Shown here piece by piece: positions 37,223 to 61,309 of a stretch of 64,000 bases of DNA (within the stretch, counting starts at the first letter, position 1; every line of letters starts with the position of its first letter). Source of the DNA: Acorus gramineus (Eukaryota > Streptophyta > Magnoliopsida > Acorales > Acoraceae); assembly GCA_030737835.1 (NCBI GenBank), contig CM060851.1:1116001-1180000 (forward strand). Direction: 5' to 3'. The notes beneath the pieces were generated by a model, which saw only the letters and a list, made by a program, of their open reading frames with translations, did no database searches and had not been told where the DNA came from. The position numbers and the translations under genes were made by a program.

Positions 37223-38953
37223 ATGAAGACCGTCGGAGACCGATCACCGGATCCCTGCGAGAGCTCCGCCTCCACCTACTACCCCGGCTGCCGCAAAGAC
37301 GCCAACTGCGGCTGCGACATCTGCCTCGCCAGCTTCGCCGCCACTCGCGACCTCCTCCCGCCGACCGCCGCTCCTCCGCCGCCCGAAACACCCCCCCTCC
37401 TCTCCACGGCGAAGTCCCGGCGAAATCCGCCGCTCGCGGCGGAGGCAGAGCACCAACCGGAGACCGACCTCGGCCGCGGCGGCGGCGGAGGCGGAGAAGG
37501 GTCTCCTCCGGCAGTGGTGGTGGTCTCCCCGTTCAGGTCACTGGGGTTAGCGTTAGTGATGGTGGTCGTATTGGTTTTGGCGGTGGATCTGGGGTTGCCG
37601 AGGGCGGTGTCGGGGGTGCTGAAGCCGAGGTTGTCGGCGGAGGTGGTGGGGTTAGTGGGAGAGGAGGCTCGTGGGGTGGGAGGAGGTGATCTGAGAGAGA
37701 AATTGGGGTTCTTGAAGGGAAGGCTTGGAATCTTTGGTGGTGGTGATTCTGTTTGGGAACTTAAACAGGTAATTTTTTTTGGTTGGTCTCTGAAAAATTG
37801 GATCTTGTATATTTTCCACATTTTTCTAATTGAGTAAATATTGTATACTGAGTTTAGATAAAAACATATATTAGATTAGACTTGCATAAATGATTGAGTG
37901 TATTATCACCCATTCTAAACATACCAATATCTATATTTTTTGAAAGAAAATGTTTGGGACGATCATTCTTAGAGTTAGTTTGTTATTCTTTCTCATTTAC
38001 TTTCTGTTGGAATACTAACAAAATTCTATTTGAAATCTTTCGTTCTTGAATGTGATAGGAAAAAATTTCTTTTTTCGAGGAATCCATCTAAACTGGATTT
38101 ATGAGAAAAAAAGAACTCTTTAAGCTGGCTCTACACTTTTGCAATCCTAATATATTTTGACTTTTCTTTGAAGTTTATGCATTTACAATGAAATAAATGC
38201 TTAAAAAACAAATCATGAGCACAAATGAATTGAAGGCACACCTCTTTATATTTTTTTCTGACAAAGTACATACCATGGATCAATTTAGCGTCATTCTCAT
38301 TCTTCTTTTGCTGGAACACCCAAGAAAAAGACATTTAGAATCCTACATCCTTTGTTCATTGTTGTCCATGGATTCCTTACAAGGAGAAATTTTCTTTCCA
38401 AACTGAAGTTATCAATATCGAATGTTGATCTCAGGAGGGTCAGCTATTCCAGTTGAAATGCATCCTACTCAAGTCCGCCGCCGAGGAGGTGAGCGTGTGG
38501 GGGTGGCCGCTGCGCGCTGCTGGGCCATTGAAGTCCGGCTCATCAGCGCGGTCTCTCACCGTTCTCTCCGGCAAGGTTTACGAGGTACACCCAGACTGAG
38601 ATCACAATGTATCAAACTCACTTGGCTTTGATTGCAAAAGGAACCTAAGTTGAGTGACCCAGTATTTTTTTCAGTGGTCTGTAGAGCAGCTCCAGTTCGT
38701 CGACCGGTCATCGAACGGTTCCTGGATCCACGGGCGGTGGAGGAATTCGGCGGTTCGGATGGATGCGGATACCTGGATTCTCGAGTACCGACGGAGTCCG
38801 GTACTGGAGAATTCAAGGCTGTTTGGGGTGGTGGGGGAGCTTCTGAAGGTTCGGGTTTCGGGGATTGCTCGGCACGCGAGGAGACTGCGAAGCTGCTTTG
38901 GTTTGGATGGTGTCTGGGCCAGGAATGGGTGCAGCAGGCATCACCCAACTTGA
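37223..38953 (+). CDS. Plant-specific single-pass membrane protein, function unknown, 324 aa
   Basis: Three exons: 37223-37768, 38435-38584 and 38675-38953 (975 bp, all junctions in frame). The N-terminus has a compact Cys motif, YYPGCRKDANCGCDICLAS (about residues 20-38; Cys spacing C-x6-C-x-C-x2-C). A low-complexity Pro/Ala/Gly stretch follows, then one strongly hydrophobic segment (LGLALVMVVVLVLAVDLGL, about residues 104-123). The C-terminal region is well conserved in look: EGQLFQLKCILLKSAAEEVS, WSVEQLQFVDRSSNGSW and DTWILEYRRSPVLENSRLF. I recognise this as a family kept across land plants and annotated only as membrane or uncharacterised proteins. No function is asserted. The Cys cluster could bind metal, which is inference. 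Confidence 0.8.
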
Positions 38954-39119
38954 GAGACAGCATTTGCATCCTGTTTTTTTTGGTGTTAATGATTTGACTC
39001 ATATTTTTGTGAATCTCTATGTACTGTGACGTTAGGTGTGTTTGTTTTGTTTCAATTTCTGAAACCTGAAGTTGATTTCTCTTAGCATATCACTTGAGCA
39101 TAGGAGGGTTTGGGGTTTA

Positions 39120-39518
39120 GAGCATCTCTAATGGACATGTTAACTCACTAGTTAGTGTCAGATTTTTAAAAAACATGTAAAAATGGATACTCTAATGAAA
39201 GTGTTGAGGGTAAGCTAAATGTGAACCCCGCCTGTCATATGTTAAAGAAAGTGTTAACTGTGACTAGTGTTTTAATCAACCAAATGTGGACCCTACCATT
39301 TAAAAGATTAAAAAAAAATATTATTTTGGGTGGATGGAGAAATTTGAGTGGGTGAAGAGATGGGCCAACTATTAATTTGACTAGTTATTTAGCTAGTCCA
39401 TTAAAGTAACAATAACCAACTAAATAATAATATAATAAATAAGTATTTAATTGAATAATAAAATACTAACATGACACTTTAACATGTTGATTAACTAACA
39501 TATCTATTAGAGATGCTC
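39120..39518. mobile_element. PIF/Harbinger-like MITE, 399 bp, copy B
   Basis: It starts GAGCATCTCTAATGGACATG and its right end (reverse complement) starts GAGCATCTCTAATAGATATG. It is collinear with 22588-22985 throughout. The flanks (TTA left, ATG right) do not show a clean duplication. It lies immediately downstream of the membrane-protein gene. Confidence 0.8.
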
Positions 39519-40499
39519 ATGAAAAGTCAAAATAGCTCGAGATGAAGATTTTGAGTGTCTTTCCAAAATAACTCAATCTTTTTCGAAAGCTTTCGCCGTG
39601 GTTGGTGGTATACGGAGAAATATAAAAAAAAAACTGTTTAAATCCGCGTTTAAGTTACGCAAAATCCGTCAAATGCATGTGCAAACAAAACTTATGAGGT
39701 TTATTCCAGTCAACTTGATTTGGATAGGGTAGCAGGAAACTTGTGAAGTTGGAAAAGGCATTCAATTTTCTTTTTTCAAGCAACAGCTGAGTGGACATTT
39801 CAGGGCCTTCATGATATTATTTTTATATTAAATTTTACTTTACATATATAATTAGATACAAATTACATAATATCTAAGTACTACAACAAAAGAAATATTA
39901 ATAACATGACAATACAAATTAACAAGTTCGTTGATGATGATCAATAAAAAGTGAAATTGTTCTACTACTTTTTATCATGTTATTGTTTAAAGACATAATG
40001 ATCATTAACAAAAACAATCCCACTACAACAAACAAAAAATCTAATCTGAGATACACTCAATCATTCCTGCGTAATCAGCAATTAAAAAAAAATCCACCAC
40101 AGCTAAAAAATCCAATCTAAAAGATACACTTTATCATTAATAAAATAAATAAATAATAAAAAAACATACCCTATCATTCGTGCAATCCCCAGATTTTCTT
40201 AATATATATAACCTTTAATATCAGATGAAACTTTTATTTAAATTTTAAATAAATTTAGATACAAGTTTAATTGCGAAGAGGGGACTGCACGAAATTACCT
40301 AACCAATGCCTCAGATTTGCCACTCCAGACACCCACAACATACCCAGTAACACACCATATTATCAAACAATCCCTTATATGGACTTGCCTGCAATCTCAT
40401 CTCTCTCATTCACTGCAAGTAAATAAATCCAAGCAATTCATTATAGACATAAATTTTAGTTTTTCTAAAAAAATAATAGTAATAATAATAACATATCAC

Positions 40500-40660
40500 A
40501 TGCTGAGTGTTGTTACACTCAGCAGTCCTATATATCTCATGAGCCAACTACTCACTGGAACCAGGTATATATCATTCAATTCAAAATCTCATTTGATGAG
40601 ATATATGATTTATTTTGAAAATGCGAATGGGACCAAGTGTAATATTTCCCATACTCAAAA
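40500..40660. repeat. R2-type terminal hairpin and short remnant
   Basis: CTGAGTGT-tgtt-ACACTCAG (40503-40522) is a perfect 8-bp stem with a 4-base loop, the terminal motif of family R2. It is followed by the R2-like body 'tatatatcattcaattcaaaatc..atgagatatatgattt' and an 'aagtgtaatattt' end. It is shorter than other copies. Confidence 0.45.
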
Positions 40661-40689
40661 TATCTAACATACAGGATGTTGAAAGCAAA

Positions 40690-41062
40690 GACACCAAAAT
40701 CTGAGTTCATTGACACACCAAACAAACTTTTATTTCCTTACAGCCTACATACAGCTTTGACCATTAACATCTCAAACGACCAACATCTGCAGGACTAAAG
40801 GCTACACATACTTCCTGTCTTCAAACATAACAGCCAAACATAATACCACAGCAAACTAAACTAAAAGAAAACCAGTGACAGAACAAGGAGCTGCATCAGC
40901 ATAGACACCAAGGCAATGCCAAAAGCTAATTAAGTCTTTAACAGAAAAAGCACGTTCCAAAAGGAAAAACATATCTCTACCCCAGGAGGGCAAAAGATCA
41001 GCATCATCGATTTCCACAGCCACAATCCATCCAAAGTAAGATCAAACCTAACCCACTCTCCG
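40690..41062 (-). other. Possible 3' UTR exon of the downstream minus-strand gene
   Basis: On the minus strand, a good acceptor (tttggacag|tggttcgg, near 41062) is followed by T/G-rich, stop-rich sequence. This ends with aataaaag near 40732 and a GT-rich tail, typical of a plant 3' UTR. No long frame is present. It could be a spliced 3' UTR exon of the 41989-42534 gene or part of a separate non-coding transcript. Without transcript data I cannot choose. Confidence 0.35.
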
Positions 41063-41988
41063 CCGAACCACTGTCCAAAGAACAACAAACAGATCAGCAT
41101 ATATAACTAATACAAGAAATTTATCAACAAAGAGAAACAATGTTGGACGATAAACAATATACCTTAAGCTTAGCCAACCTCAAAAGCCAGGATTATAGCA
41201 CAACTGTAGACCACTAATACAAGAACTCTAGCCAGGATGAGACTTTATCAACAAAGACAGACAGACACAGACACAGACATAGAGAACAACCAAGAGAAAC
41301 AATTCAGTTGAGAAATGCAGCAATTGAGAGCCAAACCCACACTTCAGGCCAACATTAGGCAAAGAGGGGGGTAAAATAGAAGAAAAGAGGGTGTTTTCCA
41401 GTTCCATCCCAAACTTTTTCCATTCAAAAAACCAGAAAAAGAAGGTAAAGGAACATGCAACGACCCCCTGAAGAGCATCCAGGGGTAGAATTCAAAGGTT
41501 AGATGATGATGAGATAAATGAAGGAAATGAAAGGGGGAAAAAAAAAAGCATGACTGCTATCACACATCAGGAGATAAACTGATGACCTAAATTAGGACTC
41601 CCTGATATTGGGGGGCAACTCCACTGCTTTCAGAACCAAACAAGCACTAAATGAGACAAGATTCAAACCTGATCGACACAACAGACACCCAAAGAGACAC
41701 TAAGAATAACAACAAGACACACAACAACAATTCTACAATCCTAAACTGAGAAATACTAACATGTAACCACCAACCATACCAAGTTTATCACCACGCACTA
41801 CACCTCTTCTTCCCAATCTCCCGTTTCTTCCAAAGTTTACTTCTTTTTTTTTTTCTTTGATTTTTCTGAGGGGATCTACAAGACCCAGTGATTCATTTCT
41901 CCTTCTATATACAAGTCAGACACTACAAACTAAATATAGCTTCTTTTTTCCTATTTACAGAGCCCAACATCCCTTCCAGGGCTTCTTC

Positions 41989-42534
41989 TCAGTCATCCGA
42001 AATATCCAAGTTGAGCATCCTCCGCAGGTCCTTGGTCGCGGAGACCGTGCGGTTGAGGAACTCAAAATCCCTGGTAGGGGAAGCCGGGGCCGACTTCGAG
42101 CCGGCAGTGATTCCACGCTCCGGCGGTGGCAATTCAAGTGACATGGTCCGCTTCTGCCGGAGCGAGAACTTCGGCATGGGGAGGGAGCTCGGCGGGGGTG
42201 AGTTCGAGTAAGTCGGACCCGCCCAGAGCTCGGAAGAGGCGAATTCGTCCTCAAAGGAGGCAGCTTTCATGGTGGATCTTGTTAAAATGGGGATCGGATC
42301 AGTTTTCTTGGGCTTTTTAGGGGGTTCCGAGTGATAAAAGCTTTTGGTCTGGATTTTTCCGGGTTTCTGAGGCGGAGACGGGAGAATACCTACGCCGGAC
42401 TGGAAAGCCCGGCAATTGATGCCCCGGAAGCCCTTCGAAGGCGACGGGGACCCGAATCGGTCGACGATGTTGTGGGACCTATTGTTCCGAACGCACTGGC
42501 TGCGATGCTGAGATACTACTACAAGAGTCTCCAT
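41989..42534 (-). CDS. Small plant protein with a PNRC-type proline motif, 181 aa
   Basis: Intronless coding frame. The central segment SPPPSSLPMPKF (about residues 112-123) has the S-P-x-P-x-x-L-P-x-P-x-F form of the PNRC motif. In animals this motif lets PNRC2 dock on the EVH1 domain of decapping factor DCP1. It is preceded by the conserved-looking ELWAGPTYSN and followed by SLRQKRTMSLELPPP. The C-terminus SATKDLRRMLNLD (about 165-177) looks like a short conserved helix. Several Ser-Pro pairs (29-32, 53-54 and 152-153) are possible MAPK or CDK sites. Homologues are plant-wide and mostly uncharacterised. A decapping link is inference from the motif only. A 5' UTR intron is likely (42613-42696). 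Confidence 0.8.
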   Translation of the reverse strand: METLVVVSQHRSQCVRNNRSHNIVDRFGSPSPSKGFRGINCRAFQSGVGILPSPPQKPGKIQTKSFYHSEPPKKPKKTDPIPILTRSTMKAASFEDEFASSELWAGPTYSNSPPPSSLPMPKFSLRQKRTMSLELPPPERGITAGSKSAPASPTRDFEFLNRTVSATKDLRRMLNLDISDD

Positions 42535-42612
42535 TAGAGCTTCAGATCCGATGATCAGATGTTAGGTTCGGCGTTCTTTCTCGGAAATCAACAGATCTCC
42601 AAACAAGAGACC

Positions 42613-42696
42613 CTGGAAAGCACAGATCGTGAAGAAAACGCATCAGAAACCCTAAATTCATCGAAGGAAAGACGGAGACCGAGGAGGAGGACTCAC
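42613..42696 (-). other. Probable 5' UTR intron of the PNRC-motif gene
   Basis: Minus strand: donor ATCG|GTGAGT (42691-42696) and acceptor tgctttccag|gg (about 42613). The implied 84-bp intron lies 79 bp upstream of the start codon, close to the minimum usual plant intron size. No frame is affected. Confidence 0.5.
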
Positions 42697-43400
42697 CGAT
42701 GACTGAAGGAGGCGTATCGGTTCGGATTGGCAGAGGAGACTCCAGTTTCTGAGGTCGGGAAGACCCGGCCGAAAGCTTTCAAAGAGGGGAAAAAAAAAAA
42801 AACGAAACCCTAGATTCCTCGCTCAGACCACCATGAAATGCTTTTGTTTGTTCTTACTTCAAAGAGAGCTCCTGATGAAACCCCAAAAAAAAAAAAAAAA
42901 AAAATCAGTGGATCTGAAACGACTCAGAACGGGATTTAAATCGGCGAGGAGTCCGAGAACAGCCCCTGTGAATATCCTTTTATTACGCGAATGCCCTGAC
43001 TCAGACGCCCGTTGAGGAGGGGTAGTTGTGTAAATTTTGATATGCGTCGTGACAAAAAGGAAAAGTTGTTATGTGGTGGTGGGGGGAGGAAAAAGCGGGG
43101 AAGGTTCACGTATGCGTTTTGACCGGCGATAGCCCGTAAATAAAACCGGGGTATGAGAGGTGAAAAGGTCATCATGGTCGGTGGGAGCAGCAGACACGCT
43201 TTGAATTGAAAAAACCAAACTGTCTTTTCTTTTCTTTTTTTTCTTTTCTTTCACTTTAGGCTGGTTTGGGACCGCGTTGTGTGACACGGCATCGGGGAAT
43301 AAGTGATGCGGTGGAGAAGCAGTGTTTCCATGCGTTTACACTTCACAGGAAAAAAAAAATCTTTCTATGGATGGTATCAAGATAATGTATGTAAAAATTT

Positions 43401-43645
43401 TAAGTCCTCACAAACTATCATATTTAGTGATTGATTTCTCCTTTTTTTGTATTTAGATTTTAGTCTCTAGATTTAAATGATAGTTCTTTTTTAGTCCCTG
43501 TGAGAACTATCCATAAATTATTTAATTTATTTTTTAGTCCCTGTGAGGGACCTATCCATGAATTATTCTTTAAATCGGAGGATTAAAACCTAAATACGAA
43601 GAAGGAAGGGATCGATCACTAAATATGATGGTTTGTAGAGACTTA
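43401..43645. mobile_element. Foldback element, about 245 bp
   Basis: The left arm (from 43401, TAAGTCCTCACAAACTATCA) and the reverse complement of the right arm (TAAGTCTCTACAAACCATCA) pair for roughly 80-100 bp with mismatches. Two direct copies of 'tttttagtccctgtgag' with similar followers lie in the centre (about 43489 and 43532). No coding capacity. Confidence 0.7.
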
Positions 43646-43914
43646 AAACTAAAAATCCCAAAAAAAATAAGTTCTGAACCAACGTTGATGAAATGGGTTT
43701 GATTTTTTAAATATTGAACCTGAACTCGACATGGTAATGAGATAGGTTTCATTGATAAGCTCATCGGATATGTATCTGTTAGAGTGAATTTGGATTTCAT
43801 GCTTTTCAAACCCGGCGTATCATGTGGAATACATGGGTTGGGGTTTGGATTTTATGTTTGAATCTGACTTAACTCGCAAACCCGACTTATAACGATCATT
43901 ATTATGAAATATAA

Positions 43915-44334
43915 GCCTCCTGTTTGGATAAAGAATATGATTTATTCTTGGATATATAATTATTTCAACATAAGTGAGTATAATAGTGGAATAGATGATT
44001 TTGTGTTTTAAATTATTCTCGTTCAGAAATGTATTAATAAAAAAATTATTGTTTGGATAAAATGCGAATAAAATGTGAATAAAGATTTATAAGAAGGTGA
44101 AAAGGTGATGACAGTTTGACAGGTGATTTATAAGAGATGGTGATAGTTGATTTAACAGTAGAGTAAACTAAAATAACTTTAATTCTAGGGGTTGATTTTA
44201 ATCCATATACCACTTTATACCAGTTTATTTCAACATAGTTTATCCTTAGGTATTCAAGGCTCTCAAATAACAAAAATCCATAATTTTCATTTATTCAATG
44301 ATATTCCAACCCTATTCCACATCCAAACTAGGGT
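43915..44334. mobile_element. PIF/Harbinger-like MITE, 420 bp, inverted copy
   Basis: It matches the reverse complement of 2998-3419. Shared blocks include 'ttattgtttggataaaatg', 'gtgaataa', 'gatgacagtt' and 'ggttgattt.aatcYatat'. Ends are GCCTCCTGTTTGGAT (left) and ACCCTAGTTTGGATG (right, reverse complement). Confidence 0.75.
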
Positions 44335-45672
44335 TTAAATGAAAATTAATTCCTAATATAGTTAAAAATTAAAACTTTTATCGTCATTTTTTTTTCTATC
44401 CATCTAGAGAAAATTCAAAATATATACATTTATAAAATCAATCGTCTGTCATCTTAAAAAAAATGTTTAATATTTTATAGTATTTTACCTTTTCATTTTC
44501 CTTTCAGCATATAAGCCAAATTTTTTATTTATTTGATTTTATATGTAATTTTTAATGAACTATTTATATTATATATTAAAAAATGTTTCAAATGATTTAA
44601 AATATGAGATAACTTCAAAAAAAAAATTAAAAAATATCAAATCTACCCTTTTTATTAATGGGGTATTAATATTGTTGGTTTTTGTTTCATGGAGTTTTTT
44701 GTTTTTATTTTTTTGAGAAGGGCAATGATAAAAGTTATCCATGTTTTATAAAATACAGTTAAAAAATAAAGATAAAGTATGTTCCACCTTTTACCTAAAA
44801 CAAAATATTTTCAAATTTATTCTTTTTTTTTATCCCACATGTGATTTAATCCAATTATTTTCTTATTCCAACCGTTTATCTCAATGTTAAACCAAACATA
44901 TAGAAGCAAGCAATCCAACTCATTTTAAATTAGGTCTGGGTGGGGCGGATATGGATTTGGGGAGATGGGTTGAGTTTGAATTATGTCAAACCCGACTCTA
45001 AACTGATCCATTGTCATCTCTAAACTCAACCAATCCCAACCTGATAAAGATACCACATATACCATGTTTAAATCACTTATATCATCATAATTAATTTCTT
45101 GAATATAAACTGGATTTTTTAAGAAAAAGGATTTCTCCTTTTAAACCGATACTTTGCATAACGTCAAAATCCCTCAAAATCATGTTCATATTTACACATG
45201 TATTATCTTAAAAATAATTATCCACCCTAAATTCAAAAACATGCAAATAAATATTAGTATCCAAATGATTTAAAATAAGACACAAATATTAAAGCATCAG
45301 TGCATAAACCATATGTTTTTGAAGCGTTGATACACACATGCAAAGTTTGATTAGTATGTAGATTAACAATACAAAGATACTTCATTAAATATAGACATAA
45401 CTAAAATAAATTTAAATATAAGACAATAAAAGGAAACATAGAAATGATTGCCCAAATTTTCCCTAATTTTTGGTCTGCTATACCACAAAATCAAACTCGC
45501 CTAGTACTTGTACAAGCTACAACAACAAAAGCTGCTCTTCATGCCAGATCTCCAATCCTTCGATTGATCACAACAAAAAAACATATATACATGCATTCAA
45601 GTAAAAAAATAAAACCAGTATAGACATGGCTGTTTGTTAATTACCCTGGCATCGGGATCGATGCGTACGAGA

Positions 45673-58863
<13,191 letters not shown>

Positions 58864-58908
58864 CTCTCCACAACCTAATCGAAGAAGAACAACAGCGAAA
58901 GCGAAGTC

Positions 58909-59036
58909 TAGGGTTTTGAAGGATCTCCCTTTTTAGGGTTTTAAGGGTGCAGAGTGAAGTATTTTGAGCTTTCGAGGGTTGGCTTTGGTTCCCGAAAAAC
59001 GAAAGACTAAAATGGTCCCTTTTGTGGTTTATATAG
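58909..59036 (-). promoter_or_regulatory. PRP8 core promoter: two telo-boxes and a TATA box
   Basis: On the minus strand, CTATATAAA (59028-59036) lies about 165 bp upstream of the start codon. Two AAACCCTA telo-boxes (58909-58916 and 58934-58941) lie between it and the ATG, presumably in the leader. This arrangement suits a constitutively expressed RNA-metabolism gene. Confidence 0.55.
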
Positions 59037-59205
59037 GACGAGTGGGGGACTCACACGAGTGGTGGAGGTGAAGCTGGGTTGCATTTGCACCGACTCATTG
59101 ACCCGTTTGTACACCGAACGACTCAGATCTGCTGACCCCGATTCGATATTTTCACACCAGTAAATCTAAGAATTTGGGATGAGTTTATCAACGTCATATA
59201 TTAAG

Positions 59206-59610
59206 AGTAAATTGCGTTTGGGCCCCTTAAAATCTTTGAAACTTACAAAAACACCCTCTAAGTTTTAAAACATACAGTTGCACCCCTTTGCTGATCAATT
59301 TTCCATTTAGATACGACAAAAATATAGTTTTATCATTTTAATTAAATCATTATCGTGTTTTCACATCTTACAAAAAATGTATCTATACAGTTGATTATTG
59401 TATTACACAAAACATATCTAAAGTCAATTCATTGGCTTTTTTTTTTAATATTCAAAAAATTAGTGAAAGGATAAAATAGTAATTTTGAAATACCTTTGTT
59501 CCATTTTAAGAAAAATCTAATAATAAAGAGTGTAACTGCATGTTTTTGAATTTCATGGGTGTTTTTACGGGTTTTTAAAACTTCATAAGGTTCAAATGCA
59601 TTTTACCCTA
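59206..59610. mobile_element. MITE, family R3 copy B, about 405 bp
   Basis: The left end GTAAATTGCGTTTGGGCCCC and the right end (reverse complement) GTAAAATGCATTTGAACCTT pair, and the pairing continues about 50 bp to 'acaaaaacaccc'/'taaaaacaccc'. The right half matches 23375-23804. It lies upstream of PRP8. Confidence 0.75.
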
Positions 59611-61309
59611 TATTTAACCCATGTTTCAATGTTTTAAAAATAATAAACTTCATAACAAATTAAAATGACTTATTTTCTATTTTTGACGAGTGTAAAAGAA
59701 TTTAACTAGTTATATTTTGTTATATGACTATACATACATGAATTGTCCACACATACTGTGTATAATAGTGCTCTTTTTGTGACCTCCATTTAAAAATAGT
59801 TTAGAAAACAATTATTTTGAATTTGCAACTCCTATTAGACAAGTTTTTTTTTTTTTGTATTATGGATTTGGAGGAGGTTTGTTTGTAAAAAGACTCACTA
59901 ACTTATTGGCTGTCCGCACTATTATTTTTAACCCCATTAGATAATCCTAAACCCACCACTCCATGTATACAAATTTCTTCTAAAGTTTTAATCCGACCAC
60001 CCTCATTTCTCTATGTTTTCTTTCTCTTCTCTCCCTACCCTTCTCCCTCCTCTGCTGACTGCTGCACACCACCACCTCCCCTTTCGTCGCACCACCACCA
60101 CCTTCACTTCTTCCTCATCCGTTGTCATCATCGCCACACCACTACTCCCTCCACTTCTTTCTCCTTTGCACACCCCCACCATCTCCACCTCCCTCGCCTC
60201 TGGCGTCAACGCACAACCCACCGCCACCCCCTCCAACTTTCCCTCCTCTTTCTGTCTCCGCACCCCCACCCCCTCCACCACTGCTACCTCCGTCATTGTC
60301 GTCGTCACTCGTCACCACCTCTTTGTTTTGGTTGGATTGGTGGGGATATGTTTTATATGCATATATTTGGTGGGAATGGGGTGATCAGGGCTCAATGATT
60401 TTAAAACTAAACTATTTTTTGTTTTTGTTGGTGGGCTTAAAGAATATGTTAGCAGGGATAATTGCACCCATCAAGAAAGAAAAATGTTCCACGCAGTCCA
60501 TTTTATAGTTCAACTCACGCACACCACACTGCAAGTGTTTTTAATTTTTTTTTTAAATTATATATATCATCTAATAAAATATATATTTTTATAAACAATG
60601 AAATATATAATTTAATAAATTGAATGATATCAATTATAAAAAATATAATAAAAATTTCAACGGGATATATACCTAAATGCAATGAGTATAGAGATCTAAC
60701 AATGTATGTATGACTGCATTTTAGACAATAAAAAAGACTAAGTGTAATAAAAAAACACATCATAAAAATTCACGAAGCCCATCACATCTCTTCACTACAG
60801 GAAAATCCTACCATTTAAAGATGAAATACATTACACTCAGTTGACGGAAGCGAATTCACAAGGGACGGGCAGTGGGGCGAAGCGATATTTTGTGGCGTCA
60901 GAGGATCACGTGTAAACACACATAAATAAGGTGACTACAGGTGCTCGACATGAGCTGCAAAAACCTATTTATCTGCTCGCTCATGTCCACCGATGCTAAT
61001 GTTGTCGAATCACTCTACCAAATAGAACCTTAGTCTATTTGCTCTACCAAATAGAACTTTAATCTATTTTACAGTCCAAAACACAGACAATAAATACATG
61101 CATTTTTTAAAACTATTTATTTTATCTAATAAGGCGTATATTTTTATAATATGTGAAACATATATTTTATTTTAATAAATTAAATGGTGGTATTTATAGA
61201 AAAATATAAAAAATCTAAAGATATTCACGGAAATGCCACTCCATCACTCGCTCGCCTCCTCCCCCCTCCCTCCTCATTCATCTCTCTCCCACACTCCTCG
61301 CAAATCGCA
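59611..61309. other. Intergenic region of 1.7 kb between PRP8 and the PPR gene
   Basis: Contains a strongly pyrimidine- and CCACC-rich patch (about 60000-60320) whose open frames are low-complexity, and an R2-like repeat (about 60535-60765, ending 'actaagtgtaat'). A GC-richer patch at 60840-60920 with a CACGTG core (near 60908) may belong to the PPR gene promoter. No gene is seen. Confidence 0.55.

Larger units (their letters stand above)
38954..41988. other. Intergenic region of 3 kb
   Basis: Holds the 3' UTR of the membrane-protein gene, a 399-bp MITE (39120-39518), AT-rich filler, a short hairpin repeat (40503-40525), and from about 40690 a stretch that looks transcribed on the minus strand (listed separately). 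Confidence 0.6.
42780..45672. other. Intergenic region of about 2.9 kb
   Basis: Contains the promoter of the PNRC-motif gene, a foldback element (43401-43645), a MITE (43915-44334), and two patches (about 43690-43905 and 44930-45070) of degenerate 'aacccgac/gggttggatttgg' repeats. A similar patch lies at 11195-11700. The PRP8 3' UTR probably reaches from 45672 down to about 45430. No gene is seen. Confidence 0.6.

Noticed and set aside
60013..60508. Open frames of 120-130 codons, Pro/Ser/Thr-rich
   Set aside because: The sequence is a pyrimidine and CCACC low-complexity patch. All frames look alike, and there is no domain or splice partner.
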